Positions 50,647 through 59,260 of a stretch of 64,000 nucleotides of DNA are shown here, piece after piece. The DNA comes from Hominimerdicola alba 8 (GTDB taxonomy: Bacteria > Bacillota > Clostridia > Oscillospirales > Ruminococcaceae), in contig NZ_ADKM02000062.1 in the NCBI RefSeq assembly GCF_000178155.2, positions 186,001 through 250,000 on the forward strand, in the 5' to 3' direction. Made by a program: the position numbers and the translations under genes. The stretch's first letter is position 1, and each line of letters starts with the position of its first letter. The notes beneath the pieces were generated by a model, which did not search any database, had not been told where the DNA came from, and saw nothing but the letters and a program-made list of their open reading frames with translations.

Positions 50647-51102
50647 TCAGAACGGTGTTGAAAGGTTCGCACCGTGACCCTCACGCTCGACCATTGCTTC
50701 GTAGCAGTCATCGCACATGGTATATATCCAGCCATCGCCGCGCTGCTTGCAAGGTCTGCCGCAGTCAACGCATCGCTTGTGGCTGAGCGCGGTGTACTTT
50801 TCAAGTATAGCGTCCATATTAGGTGTGGTAAGACCTGTGTAGATGCGCAGTTCACCGTATTTTTCCAAAACGCCTGTTACACGCCAGTTCTTTCTGTCGT
50901 GCCGCGTGAAATTCTTATATTCTGCTGCCATTTCTTTCAGCATATCAAGACCGAATGCTATGCGCCAGCCCTTAGGTATCCTGCCGTACCATGTGAAATC
51001 CAGAGTTTCACCCGTAGCACCGTTTGTCGCCTTTGTGAACGGCAGCTTTTTCATTAGCTCCTTTTCGGTCATTCCCAGTTCGGGATAGAATGTATTCTCC
51101 AT
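50647..51102 (-). CDS. Hypothetical protein with C-terminal zinc ribbon
   Basis: 151 residues. The C terminus holds two cysteine pairs (CVDC and CDDC, with an additional Cys in GRPC), a probable treble-clef or ribbon zinc site. The rest (DFTWYGRIPKGWRIAFGLDMLKEMAAEYKNFTRHDRKNWRVTGVLEKYGELRIYTG) is not recognised, but is rich in Trp and basic residues, compatible with nucleic-acid binding. Its ATG overlaps the YfhO stop by one base. Confidence 0.7.
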   Translation of the reverse strand: MENTFYPELGMTEKELMKKLPFTKATNGATGETLDFTWYGRIPKGWRIAFGLDMLKEMAAEYKNFTRHDRKNWRVTGVLEKYGELRIYTGLTTPNMDAILEKYTALSHKRCVDCGRPCKQRGDGWIYTMCDDCYEAMVEREGHGANLSTPF

Positions 51103-53492
51103 TACTTCTTACCCTTTCTTCTCCTTACTCCAAAAACGATACAGCACATAGTATATACCACCAGCACTGACGATGCACAGATACTTATTTTCATACCTGT
51201 TCTCAGCCCGGGAGTGCTGTAATCAAATCTTACGGTGTGATCGCCTTTCGGTACGAACACCGCACAAAGCCCGCCGAAAACTTTTTCTATCTCAGTTTCA
51301 TTACCATCTACATATGCGGTAAAACCATCGTTCCACGGGACAGAATAGAACACAAGCTCGTCCTTTACGGCGTTGATCTTTGAGGTAAATCCCTTTTCAT
51401 CGGGCACAAACTCATATGCTGCCCTTTCGCGCCTTGCCTGACAGTCTTTTACATAAGTTTCATAGCTTGTATCGCCTGCCAAGTCATCTGGTAGTTTCTG
51501 CATGATACCACTGTATTTATTTATCTGCTCCTCAGTGAGCATCAAAGCCTTCATGCACAGATTTTCACGCCTTGTTATCTCGTCCGAATCATAAGTCCCG
51601 TCATCTACTACATCGGGGAAATCTGTTTCGGGTAGATAGTAGTCATACGCAAACCCCATCGGTACAAAATTTGTATTCTCATATATCACATAATGCCCGC
51701 AGACATTTTTCAGTTCAAAGCCTTTTCTAAGCATTTTTACATGCTCGGGCTCTACCTCTACGCCGCCCTGATTGGGCACGTTGCAGAGAATATCATACTT
51801 AACGGAAGTAAGCGAATACAGCGAATACTGCTCATCATATTTTGAAACAGCTCCCTGTTCCCTGACCTGATCGAGTTTCGAATAAAAATCGGTGGTTTCA
51901 GCAGGAACACAGCTGTTGAACAACTCCATCTGAGGATATCCCCAGTAAAGCGGGACATTTGTTGATTCAGTGAGCCTTGTGACATCTGCTATCACTCGGT
52001 AAAATTCGCTGTCATCTTCGGTATCAGGCGCGATGCCGTCATTATAGTTTATCAGCGATTCCATATCGGCATCTTCCCAGAGCATCGTCGCTGATACGGA
52101 TACCGTATTGAAAAGCAGTATCCCCGCACAGAAGCCGCAGACTATCCTGCTGAGATTTTTTGCGTTCAGCCTTTTATTATCCCTGTATCTTATCACATAC
52201 AATGCACCCGCGCATATCAGCGCATATGACAGCACCCCTGTATACAGCGAAACATAATCTTTATAAGTTTCGGTACTCAGTATCAGGTACACCGCATATG
52301 CGATGAACATCGCCACTGCACCAAACCAGATCTTAATGCCTGTTTTTATCTCCCTGTTCTCAAAATCTTCGGTGTACCTGCCTGTCATCATCACCATTAT
52401 CAGTATGGGCATGAAGAACCAGCGTGCATAGTAATGCGCATTGAAAGCCGAGAAAGCACTGTTTAACAGCGGCACTACAGCTATTACCGCACATATTGCC
52501 ATCAATCTGCTGTACCAGCTTTTTCTGTTATGTAAAAACTCACTTGCCGCACCAATTATGCCAAACAGCGGTATGAACAGTGTGCAGGTGGAAAAATTCA
52601 GCTCAAATTGCGAGAAGAACAGCCCGCACCCCTGTTCGGGCGGAAGGAACAATGACTGTATTATCCTCAGTACAGTGCCCGATTCCTCATAAGCAAGCAG
52701 ATTATGGTCAAATATCAGGTCACCCGCGCGGTTATTGCCTTTTAGTGACATTACCGCAGGCAGAAGCACGACAGCTGTCATAAGCACTCCGCAGAGCGTT
52801 TCCAGCGCGAGCATTGAGAACAGCTTTGCATCGATCTTTATTTCCTTGCAGAACAGCTTGACCATAAAATACAGCAGCAGGAAAACACATATACTGAAAA
52901 ATGTATAGTAATTGGTCATTCCCGTGACTGCCAGCATTATCGCGAAAGCCACACCTCTTCGCTCATACAGCAGTCTGTCAAAGCAAAACATGACCAGTGG
53001 GAACAGCGATATGATATCAATAAAATGGAATATCAAATTAGTGACCATAAAGCCTGAGAACGCATAAAGCATGCCGCATATGAATGCAGTATCGGCTTTT
53101 TTAACATATCTCGCAGAATACAGATGTGCGCCAAGTGCCATAACACCAAACTTTATTCCGTTTAACAGTGTTATCAGATAGGGCATGAACGCGGCGGGAA
53201 ATATTAGACTAAGCAAAGTATACGGTCCGAACAGGTTATAAAACGAAAAACCGGGAACAGTACCCATGCCCATGTCCATTTTCCAGTCAAATTCGGGCAT
53301 GCCATTATGGAAAAGTTCGTAATAGTGCATGCTGAACGGAATCATCTGTGCATTATAGTCACTTCCGATAACATATCTGCCACCTGACAGTATCAATGTA
53401 GGAAGTATGCCAACCCAGAAAAGTATTGCCGCAAATACAAAGGTTTTTATCAGCTTTTTCGGTGAATACTTATTTTCAGCCGCTTGTGACAA
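51102..53492 (-). CDS. YfhO family polytopic membrane protein
   Basis: 796 residues with about a dozen membrane helices, then a large C-terminal extracytoplasmic domain and a last helix (MKISICASSVLVVYTMCCIVF). The pattern YNAQMIPFSMHYYELFHNGMPEFDWKMDMGMG, TAFICGMLYAFSGFMV and the C-terminal VFVPKGDHTVRFDYSTPGLRTG match YfhO proteins, GT-C-fold enzymes that help glycosylate teichoic acids in other Firmicutes. The substrate here is unknown. Translation probably starts at TTG (53492) with AGGAG nine bases upstream. It follows ecfT after 38 bp. Confidence 0.9.
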   Translation of the reverse strand: MSQAAENKYSPKKLIKTFVFAAILFWVGILPTLILSGGRYVIGSDYNAQMIPFSMHYYELFHNGMPEFDWKMDMGMGTVPGFSFYNLFGPYTLLSLIFPAAFMPYLITLLNGIKFGVMALGAHLYSARYVKKADTAFICGMLYAFSGFMVTNLIFHFIDIISLFPLVMFCFDRLLYERRGVAFAIMLAVTGMTNYYTFFSICVFLLLYFMVKLFCKEIKIDAKLFSMLALETLCGVLMTAVVLLPAVMSLKGNNRAGDLIFDHNLLAYEESGTVLRIIQSLFLPPEQGCGLFFSQFELNFSTCTLFIPLFGIIGAASEFLHNRKSWYSRLMAICAVIAVVPLLNSAFSAFNAHYYARWFFMPILIMVMMTGRYTEDFENREIKTGIKIWFGAVAMFIAYAVYLILSTETYKDYVSLYTGVLSYALICAGALYVIRYRDNKRLNAKNLSRIVCGFCAGILLFNTVSVSATMLWEDADMESLINYNDGIAPDTEDDSEFYRVIADVTRLTESTNVPLYWGYPQMELFNSCVPAETTDFYSKLDQVREQGAVSKYDEQYSLYSLTSVKYDILCNVPNQGGVEVEPEHVKMLRKGFELKNVCGHYVIYENTNFVPMGFAYDYYLPETDFPDVVDDGTYDSDEITRRENLCMKALMLTEEQINKYSGIMQKLPDDLAGDTSYETYVKDCQARRERAAYEFVPDEKGFTSKINAVKDELVFYSVPWNDGFTAYVDGNETEIEKVFGGLCAVFVPKGDHTVRFDYSTPGLRTGMKISICASSVLVVYTMCCIVFGVRRRKGKK

Positions 53493-53530
53493 GCCACTGC
53501 ACTCCTCTCATACATATTGTATAGTTTAGC

Positions 53531-54337
53531 TTAACCAAATACATGATTTACCACGATAACGCCTGCAAGAAATACACCGCAGAACAAGGCTCCCCACAGG
53601 TCTGATATGCTCATTTTCAGCTGTTTCATGCGTGTTCTGCCCTCGCCGCCGTGATAGCAGCGGCATTCCATCGCCAGTGCCAGTTCTTCGGCATGGCGGA
53701 AACTTGCCACGAACAACGGTATCAGCACAGGTATCAGTGCCTTTGCTTTTTGCAGTATGCTGCCTGTTTCCATATCAGCGCCGCGTGCTTTCTGGGCGCT
53801 CATTATCTTATCTGTTTCTTCGATGAGTGTCGGGATAAATCTCAGTGCTATGGTCATCATCATTGCCAGTTCATGTACAGGCACTTTTATCTTTTTAAGG
53901 GGACTCAGCAGTCGTTCTATGGCATCTGTCAGGTCTATGGGCGATGTGGTATAGGTCAGCAGAGAACTGCCGCATATCAGACAGATTATCCTTATCACCA
54001 TGAACAGCGATGTATCGATGCCGTCCTGTGTCAGCTTTATCATCTTCCACTCCCACAGCACCTTGCCTGTGCGTATGAAAAACAGGTTCAGCACCGCCGT
54101 GAATATCACTATGGGCACTATGGGCTTAAGGCTTTTGCCCATCATTTTCAGCGGTATCTTCGAGAAGAGGAAAGCCGTGACCGTGAACAGTATGCCCACA
54201 GCCAGTCCCTCGATGCCTTTTGCCGCAAACAGCATGACTATGAACACGCCTGTCAGCAGTATCTTGACCCTTGGGTCCATGCGGTGCAGCACCGAATCAC
54301 CCGGAAAGTATTGTCCTATGGTTATATCCTTTATCAC
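53531..54337 (-). CDS. ecfT: ECF transporter transmembrane subunit EcfT
   Basis: 268 residues with five or six helices. The cytoplasmic coupling helices carry the EcfT Ala-Arg-Gly motif (MSAQKARGADMETGS) and a second arginine-rich turn near MECRCYHGGEGRTRM. EcfT links the two ATPases to vitamin-binding S components encoded elsewhere. The start is GTG (54337), overlapping the ecfA2 stop as GTGA, so translation is coupled. Confidence 0.94.
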   Translation of the reverse strand: MIKDITIGQYFPGDSVLHRMDPRVKILLTGVFIVMLFAAKGIEGLAVGILFTVTAFLFSKIPLKMMGKSLKPIVPIVIFTAVLNLFFIRTGKVLWEWKMIKLTQDGIDTSLFMVIRIICLICGSSLLTYTTSPIDLTDAIERLLSPLKKIKVPVHELAMMMTIALRFIPTLIEETDKIMSAQKARGADMETGSILQKAKALIPVLIPLFVASFRHAEELALAMECRCYHGGEGRTRMKQLKMSISDLWGALFCGVFLAGVIVVNHVFG

Positions 54338-55197
54338 TTGGCGCTCTTCCTCCCCAGCCTGTCAAGCAGCAGACTGCTGCCGAATTTAACTGTATAAACG
54401 TCTTCGCCCATATCAAAGCCCATAGCTTTCAGGCGGCTGAACACGCGGGTTACCTGCGGTACTGCAAGACCCATCTTTTCAAGTTCAGCCGAACGGTGGA
54501 ACACCTTTGCGGTATCATCATAGCAGAACAGCTTTGAGTCGTTCATGACCAGTATCTTATTGACATTGCGGGCGATGTCCTCCATCGAATGTGATACCAG
54601 CAGGACGGTATTGCCCTTAGCCTTATGGTACTCCTTTATCATACCAAGTATCTGTTCGCGTCCTTTCGGGTCAAGACCCGATGCAGGTTCATCGAGGATA
54701 AGCACTTCGGGTTCCATAGCCATAACGCCCGCGATAGCTACGCGGCGCTTCTGTCCGCCCGAAAGTTCAAAAGGCGATTTCTGCATCACGCTGTCGGAAA
54801 GTCCCACCAGCTTTGCAGTTTCTTTTATACGGCGGTCTATCTCTTCCTCATCAAGCCCCATATTCTTTGGACCGAAGGCGATATCCTTATAAACCGTTTC
54901 CTCAAAAAGCTGATATTCGGGGTACTGGAACACCAGCCCCACCTTGAAGCGAATGGATCTGAGCCGCGCCTTGTCGTCCCAGAGGCGTTCGCCGTCTATA
55001 TACACCGAACCGCTCGTTGGTTTCAGCAGTCCGTTAAAATGCTGTATCAGCGTGGATTTTCCTGAGCCTGTATGCCCTATCACGCCCGCAAAGTCGCCCT
55101 TTTCTATCTCTAAATTCACATGGTCTACCGCGACCTTGCGAAAGGGCGTGCCGTCACCGTAAACGTAGGTGAGGTCTTCGGTTTTTATTACTGCCAT
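54334..55197 (-). CDS. ecfA2: ECF transporter ATPase EcfA2
   Basis: 287 residues with Walker A GHTGSGKST, Q loop VFQYPEYQLFEETVYKDIAFGPKN, signature LSGGQKRRVAIAG, Walker B EVLILDEPASGLDP and the switch His in LLVSHSMED. The C-terminal ECF-type extension follows. It pairs with EcfA1, which is encoded 1.1 kb upstream instead of adjacent, because a fic gene and repeats lie between. Confidence 0.95.
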   Translation of the reverse strand: MAVIKTEDLTYVYGDGTPFRKVAVDHVNLEIEKGDFAGVIGHTGSGKSTLIQHFNGLLKPTSGSVYIDGERLWDDKARLRSIRFKVGLVFQYPEYQLFEETVYKDIAFGPKNMGLDEEEIDRRIKETAKLVGLSDSVMQKSPFELSGGQKRRVAIAGVMAMEPEVLILDEPASGLDPKGREQILGMIKEYHKAKGNTVLLVSHSMEDIARNVNKILVMNDSKLFCYDDTAKVFHRSAELEKMGLAVPQVTRVFSRLKAMGFDMGEDVYTVKFGSSLLLDRLGRKSAK

Positions 55198-55273
55198 TTT
55201 ACTTTCTCCGTCTATGGCTCAGGTCTTTGCGCCCGAAGCCTTTATATCCTTATAGGTCAGATATGACCTGTCA

Positions 55274-55376
55274 TATAGCAATCCGCCTTAAAATTCAGAC
55301 AAAATCCAGTCACAAAATCCATAGAGCCGAGCTTTTGCGACTGGATTTTGTGAATTTAAATAGTTGGATTGCTATA
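55274..55376 (+). repeat. Family 2 MITE-like element, copy D (103 bp), overlapping the fic 3' end
   Basis: Starts TATAGCAATCC and ends GGATTGCTATA, perfect ends; inner arms ACAAAATCCAGTCAC and GACTGGATTTTGTGAAT. Its right 21 bp encode the end of the fic gene on the minus strand. Confidence 0.92.
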
Positions 55377-56084
55377 GTCTATCCTGAAATAGTCAAGCAC
55401 TGCCTTCATGCTTTCCTGCGAGGCGAGGAAGACATTTATCAGCCGCTCATCACTGCCCTCAGTCTGCCATTCCTTCAAGCCCATATAATAGAACATTTTA
55501 TCGTTATCATCGATATAGAAAGGTATGATGCCGTTTTCAAGGCACTGTTTAAAAATTATCAGTCTGCCCGTTCTGCCATTGCCGTCATAGAAAGGGTGTA
55601 TCTGTTCATACCTTACATGGAACTCAGCTATATCATAAAGGCTGAGTTTTCTGCCGCTGTATCTGTCAAGCAGAGCGTGCATCTTGTCTGAAACAGCTTC
55701 GGGAGAAGCTGTCAGCATACCGCCGACTTCATTCGGCTCTCGCTTATATTCGTCTATGACTGCGTATTCATCAAAGACACCGTTTTTCAGCCTGCGGTGC
55801 AGATCTTTTATAAAATCTTCGGTAAGCGGTCTGCCCAGTGTATCAAGTATATGGTCAAAACATCGGAAATGGTTGACAGTTTCAACTATATCATTGACCC
55901 GCACAGTGTTTTCTGCGGTGACACCCACTGTTTTTGTTTCGTAGATATACCTCGTCTGGTCATGGGTAAGCCTGCTTCCCTCGATATGGTTTGAGTTATA
56001 GGCAAAATCTACCTGCATTTTATTATAAATGCCGCCCCTGTGTCCTGCGCGTTTTTCGGCAAGCAGTTTTTCAGTGATGTCCAT
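55356..56084 (-). CDS. Fic domain protein (AMPylase type)
   Basis: 242 residues. The Fic active site HPFYDGNGRTGR (163-174) is intact, so transfer of AMP (or another nucleotide moiety) to a target hydroxyl is plausible. The inhibitory motif SNHIEGS (31-37) fits (S/T)xxxE(G/N) at the N terminus, the self-inhibited class. No antitoxin gene is adjacent. The gene sits between ecfA1 and ecfA2, with a family 1 element upstream and family 2 copy D downstream; the last residues SNPTI and the TAA come from copy D, so the original C terminus was replaced or trimmed. Confidence 0.93.
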   Translation of the reverse strand: MDITEKLLAEKRAGHRGGIYNKMQVDFAYNSNHIEGSRLTHDQTRYIYETKTVGVTAENTVRVNDIVETVNHFRCFDHILDTLGRPLTEDFIKDLHRRLKNGVFDEYAVIDEYKREPNEVGGMLTASPEAVSDKMHALLDRYSGRKLSLYDIAEFHVRYEQIHPFYDGNGRTGRLIIFKQCLENGIIPFYIDDNDKMFYYMGLKEWQTEGSDERLINVFLASQESMKAVLDYFRIDYSNPTI

Positions 56085-56109
56085 ATTACCTCACTTATTA
56101 TTAAAAAAT

Positions 56110-56271
56110 GTGATTATCCCGCTGATACACCAAAATAAACGATGTTATATCGGGAACCAAATACAGTTGGCGGTTATCTTTCCCCCGCCTGCGGCGGGGG
56201 AAAGATAACATCAACTCAGTTTTTCCTCATTGATAAAGGTATTTTGCAGTGGTGTGCTAAAGGGATAGTCA
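56110..56271. repeat. Family 1 dispersed inverted repeat, copy 8 (about 162 bp)
   Basis: Left end TTATCCCGCTGATACACC, right end TGGTGTGCTAAAGGGATAG, and a perfect central hairpin (56173-56209) with the core CCCCCGCCTGCGGCGGGGG identical to copy 1. It fills the gap between ecfA1 and fic. Confidence 0.88.
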
Positions 56272-56288
56272 TATTTAAAAATGCTGTA

Positions 56289-57146
56289 TCACACCCCGCC
56301 CAGCAGTTCTGCCAGCTTAGCCACGCACTCGTCTTCTGTGATTATCTCGGTGGAGATGTCATATCCTGCCTTTTGCAGTTCCCACGCAAGTTCTGTGACC
56401 TGCGGCACATCAAGACCCAGTTCTTTCATCTTTTCAACCTGTGCGAATATCCTGCGGGGGATATCGTCCATGACCACCTTGCCGCCGTCTATGACCACCA
56501 CACGTTCTGCCTGAGCCGCCTCTTCCATATAGTGGGTTATCAGCACGATAGTCACGCCCTGCTCATTGAGCATCTTTACGGTGCGCATGACCTCGTCCCT
56601 GCCCTTCGGGTCGAGCATAGCGGTCGGCTCGTCCAGCAGTATGCAGTCGGGTCGCATGGCGATCACGCCTGCAATGGCAACACGCTGTTTCTGTCCGCCC
56701 GACAGCTTGTGCGGTGCGTGCAGTCTGTACTCATACATACCCACAGTTTTAAGCGCATCATCGACGCGCCTGCGTATCTCGGCAGGGTCAACGCCCATAT
56801 TCTCCAGTGCGAAAGCCACATCTTCCTCAACTATGGTAGCAACTATCTGGTTATCGGGGTTCTGGAACACCATGCCCACCCGCTGTCTTATGGGCAGCAG
56901 GTTGTCCTCGTCAAGAGTGTCCATGCCATCAACGAAAACGCCTCCCGCTTCGGGAAGATTGATGGCATTGATACACTTGGCAAGCGTTGATTTGCCTGAG
57001 CCGTTGTGACCCAGCACAGCGAGAAACTCGCCTTTTTTGATATTCAGTGTGACCCCTTTCAGTACCTCCGTTTTTACGGGCGGTTCTTCAAGATCATTTA
57101 TATATGAAAATCGGAGATCTTTTATCTCGATGAAATTTTCGCTCAT
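56289..57146 (-). CDS. ecfA1: ECF transporter ATPase EcfA1
   Basis: 285 residues from the ATG at 57146 (TAAGGA upstream). It has Walker [11 protein letters not shown] loop [26 protein letters not shown] (typical of EcfA1), signature [13 protein letters not shown], Walker [14 protein letters not shown] and switch His in VLITHYMEE. It energises vitamin or metal uptake with EcfA2 and EcfT. Separated from them by family 1 copy 8, fic and family 2 copy D. Confidence 0.95.
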   Translation of the reverse strand: MSENFIEIKDLRFSYINDLEEPPVKTEVLKGVTLNIKKGEFLAVLGHNGSGKSTLAKCINAINLPEAGGVFVDGMDTLDEDNLLPIRQRVGMVFQNPDNQIVATIVEEDVAFALENMGVDPAEIRRRVDDALKTVGMYEYRLHAPHKLSGGQKQRVAIAGVIAMRPDCILLDEPTAMLDPKGRDEVMRTVKMLNEQGVTIVLITHYMEEAAQAERVVVIDGGKVVMDDIPRRIFAQVEKMKELGLDVPQVTELAWELQKAGYDISTEIITEDECVAKLAELLGGV

Positions 57147-57180
57147 AATATTTTCCTTACTTTTATGTGCAGGCATTTTC

Positions 57181-57201
57181 GCGGGGGAAAACTTCCCCCG
57201 C
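57181..57201. repeat. GC-rich perfect hairpin between ecfA1 and the Lys/Val-rich protein gene
   Basis: GCGGGGGAA-AAC-TTCCCCCGC, a 9-bp perfect stem that shares its GC core with the family 1 centre. No T tract suitable for a terminator follows on the minus strand. Confidence 0.6.
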
Positions 57202-57230
57202 CTGCCCGCAGGGAATAAAGCCGTTTACTG

Positions 57231-57473
57231 TTACTTATCGCCCTTTACCTTGTCAATGACTTTCTCGGCAACGTCCTTTACCTTTTCGATATTCTCTTTG
57301 GTAGCTATCTTCTCGATGTTCTCAGCGGTAGCCACCTTCTTGACTTCCTTCTTTACCTCGTCCTTTACCGACTTGGGTGCGGGGATCTTGTCTGCTACTG
57401 TGTCAACAGCCTTGTCAACTGCCTTAGCGATATTATCGCCGCCAACTGCCTTTGTTATGTCTTTTACGTCCAT
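57231..57473 (-). CDS. Small amphipathic Lys/Val/Ala-rich helical protein
   Basis: 80 residues from the ATG at 57473, with AGGAGG upstream. The sequence is repeated heptad/11-mer-like helix: IAKAVDKAVDTVADK, VKKEVKKVATAENIEK, VKDVAEKVIDKVKGDK. This resembles LEA-like or YtxH-like stress proteins, but no family is certain. No signal peptide. It lies upstream of ecfA1 on the same strand (84 bp) and downstream of a hypothetical gene. Confidence 0.7.
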   Translation of the reverse strand: MDVKDITKAVGGDNIAKAVDKAVDTVADKIPAPKSVKDEVKKEVKKVATAENIEKIATKENIEKVKDVAEKVIDKVKGDK

Positions 57474-57519
57474 TTTAGTGACCTCCTGTAAATATATTTT
57501 GAAAAGCGTTGCCGCTTGT

Positions 57520-57855
57520 TCATTCTTCGTCATTTTCGCGGGCTTCTATATCCATGATATATTCTGTCCATTCCTCTGTTTCTTTGTACGACTCCAAAAG
57601 ATTTTTAAAATACTGCACCTCACAAGGCTCGTCCCCCGCATAAAGCTGACATTCCAACCCTTCCGCCGTGAACTTGCCATAAAGCGAAAGCAGTCTTTTG
57701 AGAACTTCGCCGTCTGTTATATTTCCCTGCAAGATAAACTCGCCCGCTTCTATGCGCCGCTTTATCTCACTTATGGGAACTTCCTCATACCCGCGCACCG
57801 CTTTAGCCAGCGCCGCCGTAAATCTGTCAGCCTTTATGCCGGCTTTCCTGCACAT
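57520..57855 (-). CDS. Hypothetical acidic protein, 111 residues
   Basis: No family recognised. It is soluble and acidic, helical at the N terminus (ADRFTAALAKAVRGYEEVPISEIKRRIEAGEF) and C terminus (YFKNLLESYKETEEWTEYIMDIEARENDEE). The start has GGGAGGAG upstream. Gaps of 83 bp to the methyltransferase gene and 46 bp to the small helical protein gene suggest a loose same-strand group. Confidence 0.68.
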   Translation of the reverse strand: MCRKAGIKADRFTAALAKAVRGYEEVPISEIKRRIEAGEFILQGNITDGEVLKRLLSLYGKFTAEGLECQLYAGDEPCEVQYFKNLLESYKETEEWTEYIMDIEARENDEE

Positions 57856-57938
57856 GCCGTACTCCTCCCTGTCAAACTCACCGTTTCAAAGTGAACGACA
57901 AAAACATCAAAACCATAATGCCTGCCAACAATTATGAA

Positions 57939-58802
57939 TTAAACAGACCATATCGCCGTTGACCCGCAGGGCAGAACACCGCCTGTGGCTTCAACAGGCA
58001 GACCTATCTCGTCAGCAGTGACCTTTCCGCCGCGTTCGGTGGTCAGCACATCGTTCAGTATATATGCCATCACCGATGGTGAAAGCCCTGTGGTATAGCT
58101 GTTTAACAGGAAGAACAGCGGTGTGTCGCTCAGCACACCTGCGCAGGTCTTCACAAGGTCGTAGATGCAGTCCTCCAGCTTCCATACCTCTCCGCCTGGA
58201 CCTCTGCCATAGCTGGGCGGGTCCATAACTATGCCGTCATAGAAATTGCCGCGCCTTATCTCGCGCTTCACGAACTTCTCGCAGTCGTCCACAAGCCAGC
58301 GTATGGGCTTGTCCGAAAGACCCGATGCCGCCGCGTTGTCGCGCGCCCACTGCACCATACCCTTTGAAGCGTCAACATGTGAAACACTCGCACCTGCATT
58401 TGCGCAGGCAAGGGTCGCACCGCCTGTGTAGGCAAACAGATTCAGCACCTTTATCGGTCTGCCTGCATTCTTTATCATATCTGCCATAAAGTTCCAGTTT
58501 ACAGCCTGTTCGGGGAACAGCCCCGTGTGCTTGAAACCCGTGGGTCTTATGACAAATGTCAGGTCGCCGTAGTTTATCTTCCAGCTTTCGGGGAGTTTCC
58601 TGCGGTACTCCCATTCGCCGCCGCCCTTTGATGAACGGTGGTATATGCCGTCCGCCTTCTCCCACATTTCAGACCTCTTCGGGCTTTTCCAGATTATCTG
58701 AGGATCGGGTCGCACCAGCACCTTGCCGCCCCAGCTTTCCAGCTTGTCGCCTTCGGTGGTGTCAAGTATGCGGTAATCCTTCCAGTTTTCTGCTATTCTC
58801 AT
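57939..58802 (-). CDS. Class I SAM-dependent methyltransferase (RlmI/COG1092-like)
   Basis: 287 residues. The SAM fold is visible: VLNLFAYTGGATLACANAGASVSHVDASKGMVQWARDNAAASGL, then catalytic-loop-like YDGIVMDPPSYGRGPGGEVWKLE and FFLLNSYTTGLS. The MDPPSYGRG motif and region order match 23S rRNA cytosine methyltransferase-like proteins, but the N-terminal PUA domain of RlmI is missing. The ATG follows the HD gene's stop by one base. The target is unknown. Confidence 0.9.
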   Translation of the reverse strand: MRIAENWKDYRILDTTEGDKLESWGGKVLVRPDPQIIWKSPKRSEMWEKADGIYHRSSKGGGEWEYRRKLPESWKINYGDLTFVIRPTGFKHTGLFPEQAVNWNFMADMIKNAGRPIKVLNLFAYTGGATLACANAGASVSHVDASKGMVQWARDNAAASGLSDKPIRWLVDDCEKFVKREIRRGNFYDGIVMDPPSYGRGPGGEVWKLEDCIYDLVKTCAGVLSDTPLFFLLNSYTTGLSPSVMAYILNDVLTTERGGKVTADEIGLPVEATGGVLPCGSTAIWSV

Positions 58803-58803
58803 G

Positions 58804-59247
58804 TCATGTTTCCTTTATATCATTAAGTATTTCTTTGGCTTTTGCGTACTTTTCAAGCCTTGCCCTGTCCTTGTCGGTGAGGGGTCTTGTAAAGCGTGTC
58901 ACATCGCTGTTGTGGGCGAGGTCTGCCAGCTTTACCGCCCTTGCTATCGGGTCACACTTTATACGCGCCACATAATCGAGATAGGGTTCGTCATCATCGT
59001 GGGTGAGTAGTTTCACCGCCTCAATGACCCTTTCTGTGATACCTGCTTTTCGCAGGTCATCGGCAGTGATGTCGGTATCTTCTATTACATCATGCAGGAG
59101 CGCCGCCGCACAGCTTTCCTCCGTCACCATCTGTTCAGCCACATGCCAGGGGTGGAAGACATAAGGCACACCGCTTTTGTCAAGCTGTTCTTTATGCGCC
59201 TTATACATTATGGTCATCGCCCTGCGTGTCAGGTCAGTGTATATCAT
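58804..59247 (-). CDS. RelA/SpoT-type HD domain hydrolase (small)
   Basis: 147 residues from the ATG at 59247 (GGAGG upstream). MTIMYKAHKEQLDKSGVPYVFHPWHVAEQM, AAALLHDVIEDTDITADDLRKAG and ARAVKLADLAHNSD form the HD metal site of (p)ppGpp hydrolases/MESH1-like proteins, without synthetase or regulatory domains. Likely a stand-alone (p)ppGpp or nucleotide pyrophosphohydrolase. It lies between a hypothetical gene and the methyltransferase gene with tiny gaps. Confidence 0.9.
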   Translation of the reverse strand: MIYTDLTRRAMTIMYKAHKEQLDKSGVPYVFHPWHVAEQMVTEESCAAALLHDVIEDTDITADDLRKAGITERVIEAVKLLTHDDDEPYLDYVARIKCDPIARAVKLADLAHNSDVTRFTRPLTDKDRARLEKYAKAKEILNDIKET

Positions 59248-59260
59248 TTTCTTCCTCCGT

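Noticed and set aside
55356-56084. Fic-antitoxin (FicTA) module
   Set aside because: No small antitoxin gene adjoins; the inhibitory motif is in the N terminus of the same protein.
269-56271. CRISPR array
   Set aside because: The dispersed repeats are kilobases apart with no spacer regularity, and no cas gene is present.
57181-57213. Terminator after the small helical protein gene
   Set aside because: The stem is perfect but no T tract follows on the minus strand; it looks like the family 1 hairpin core instead.
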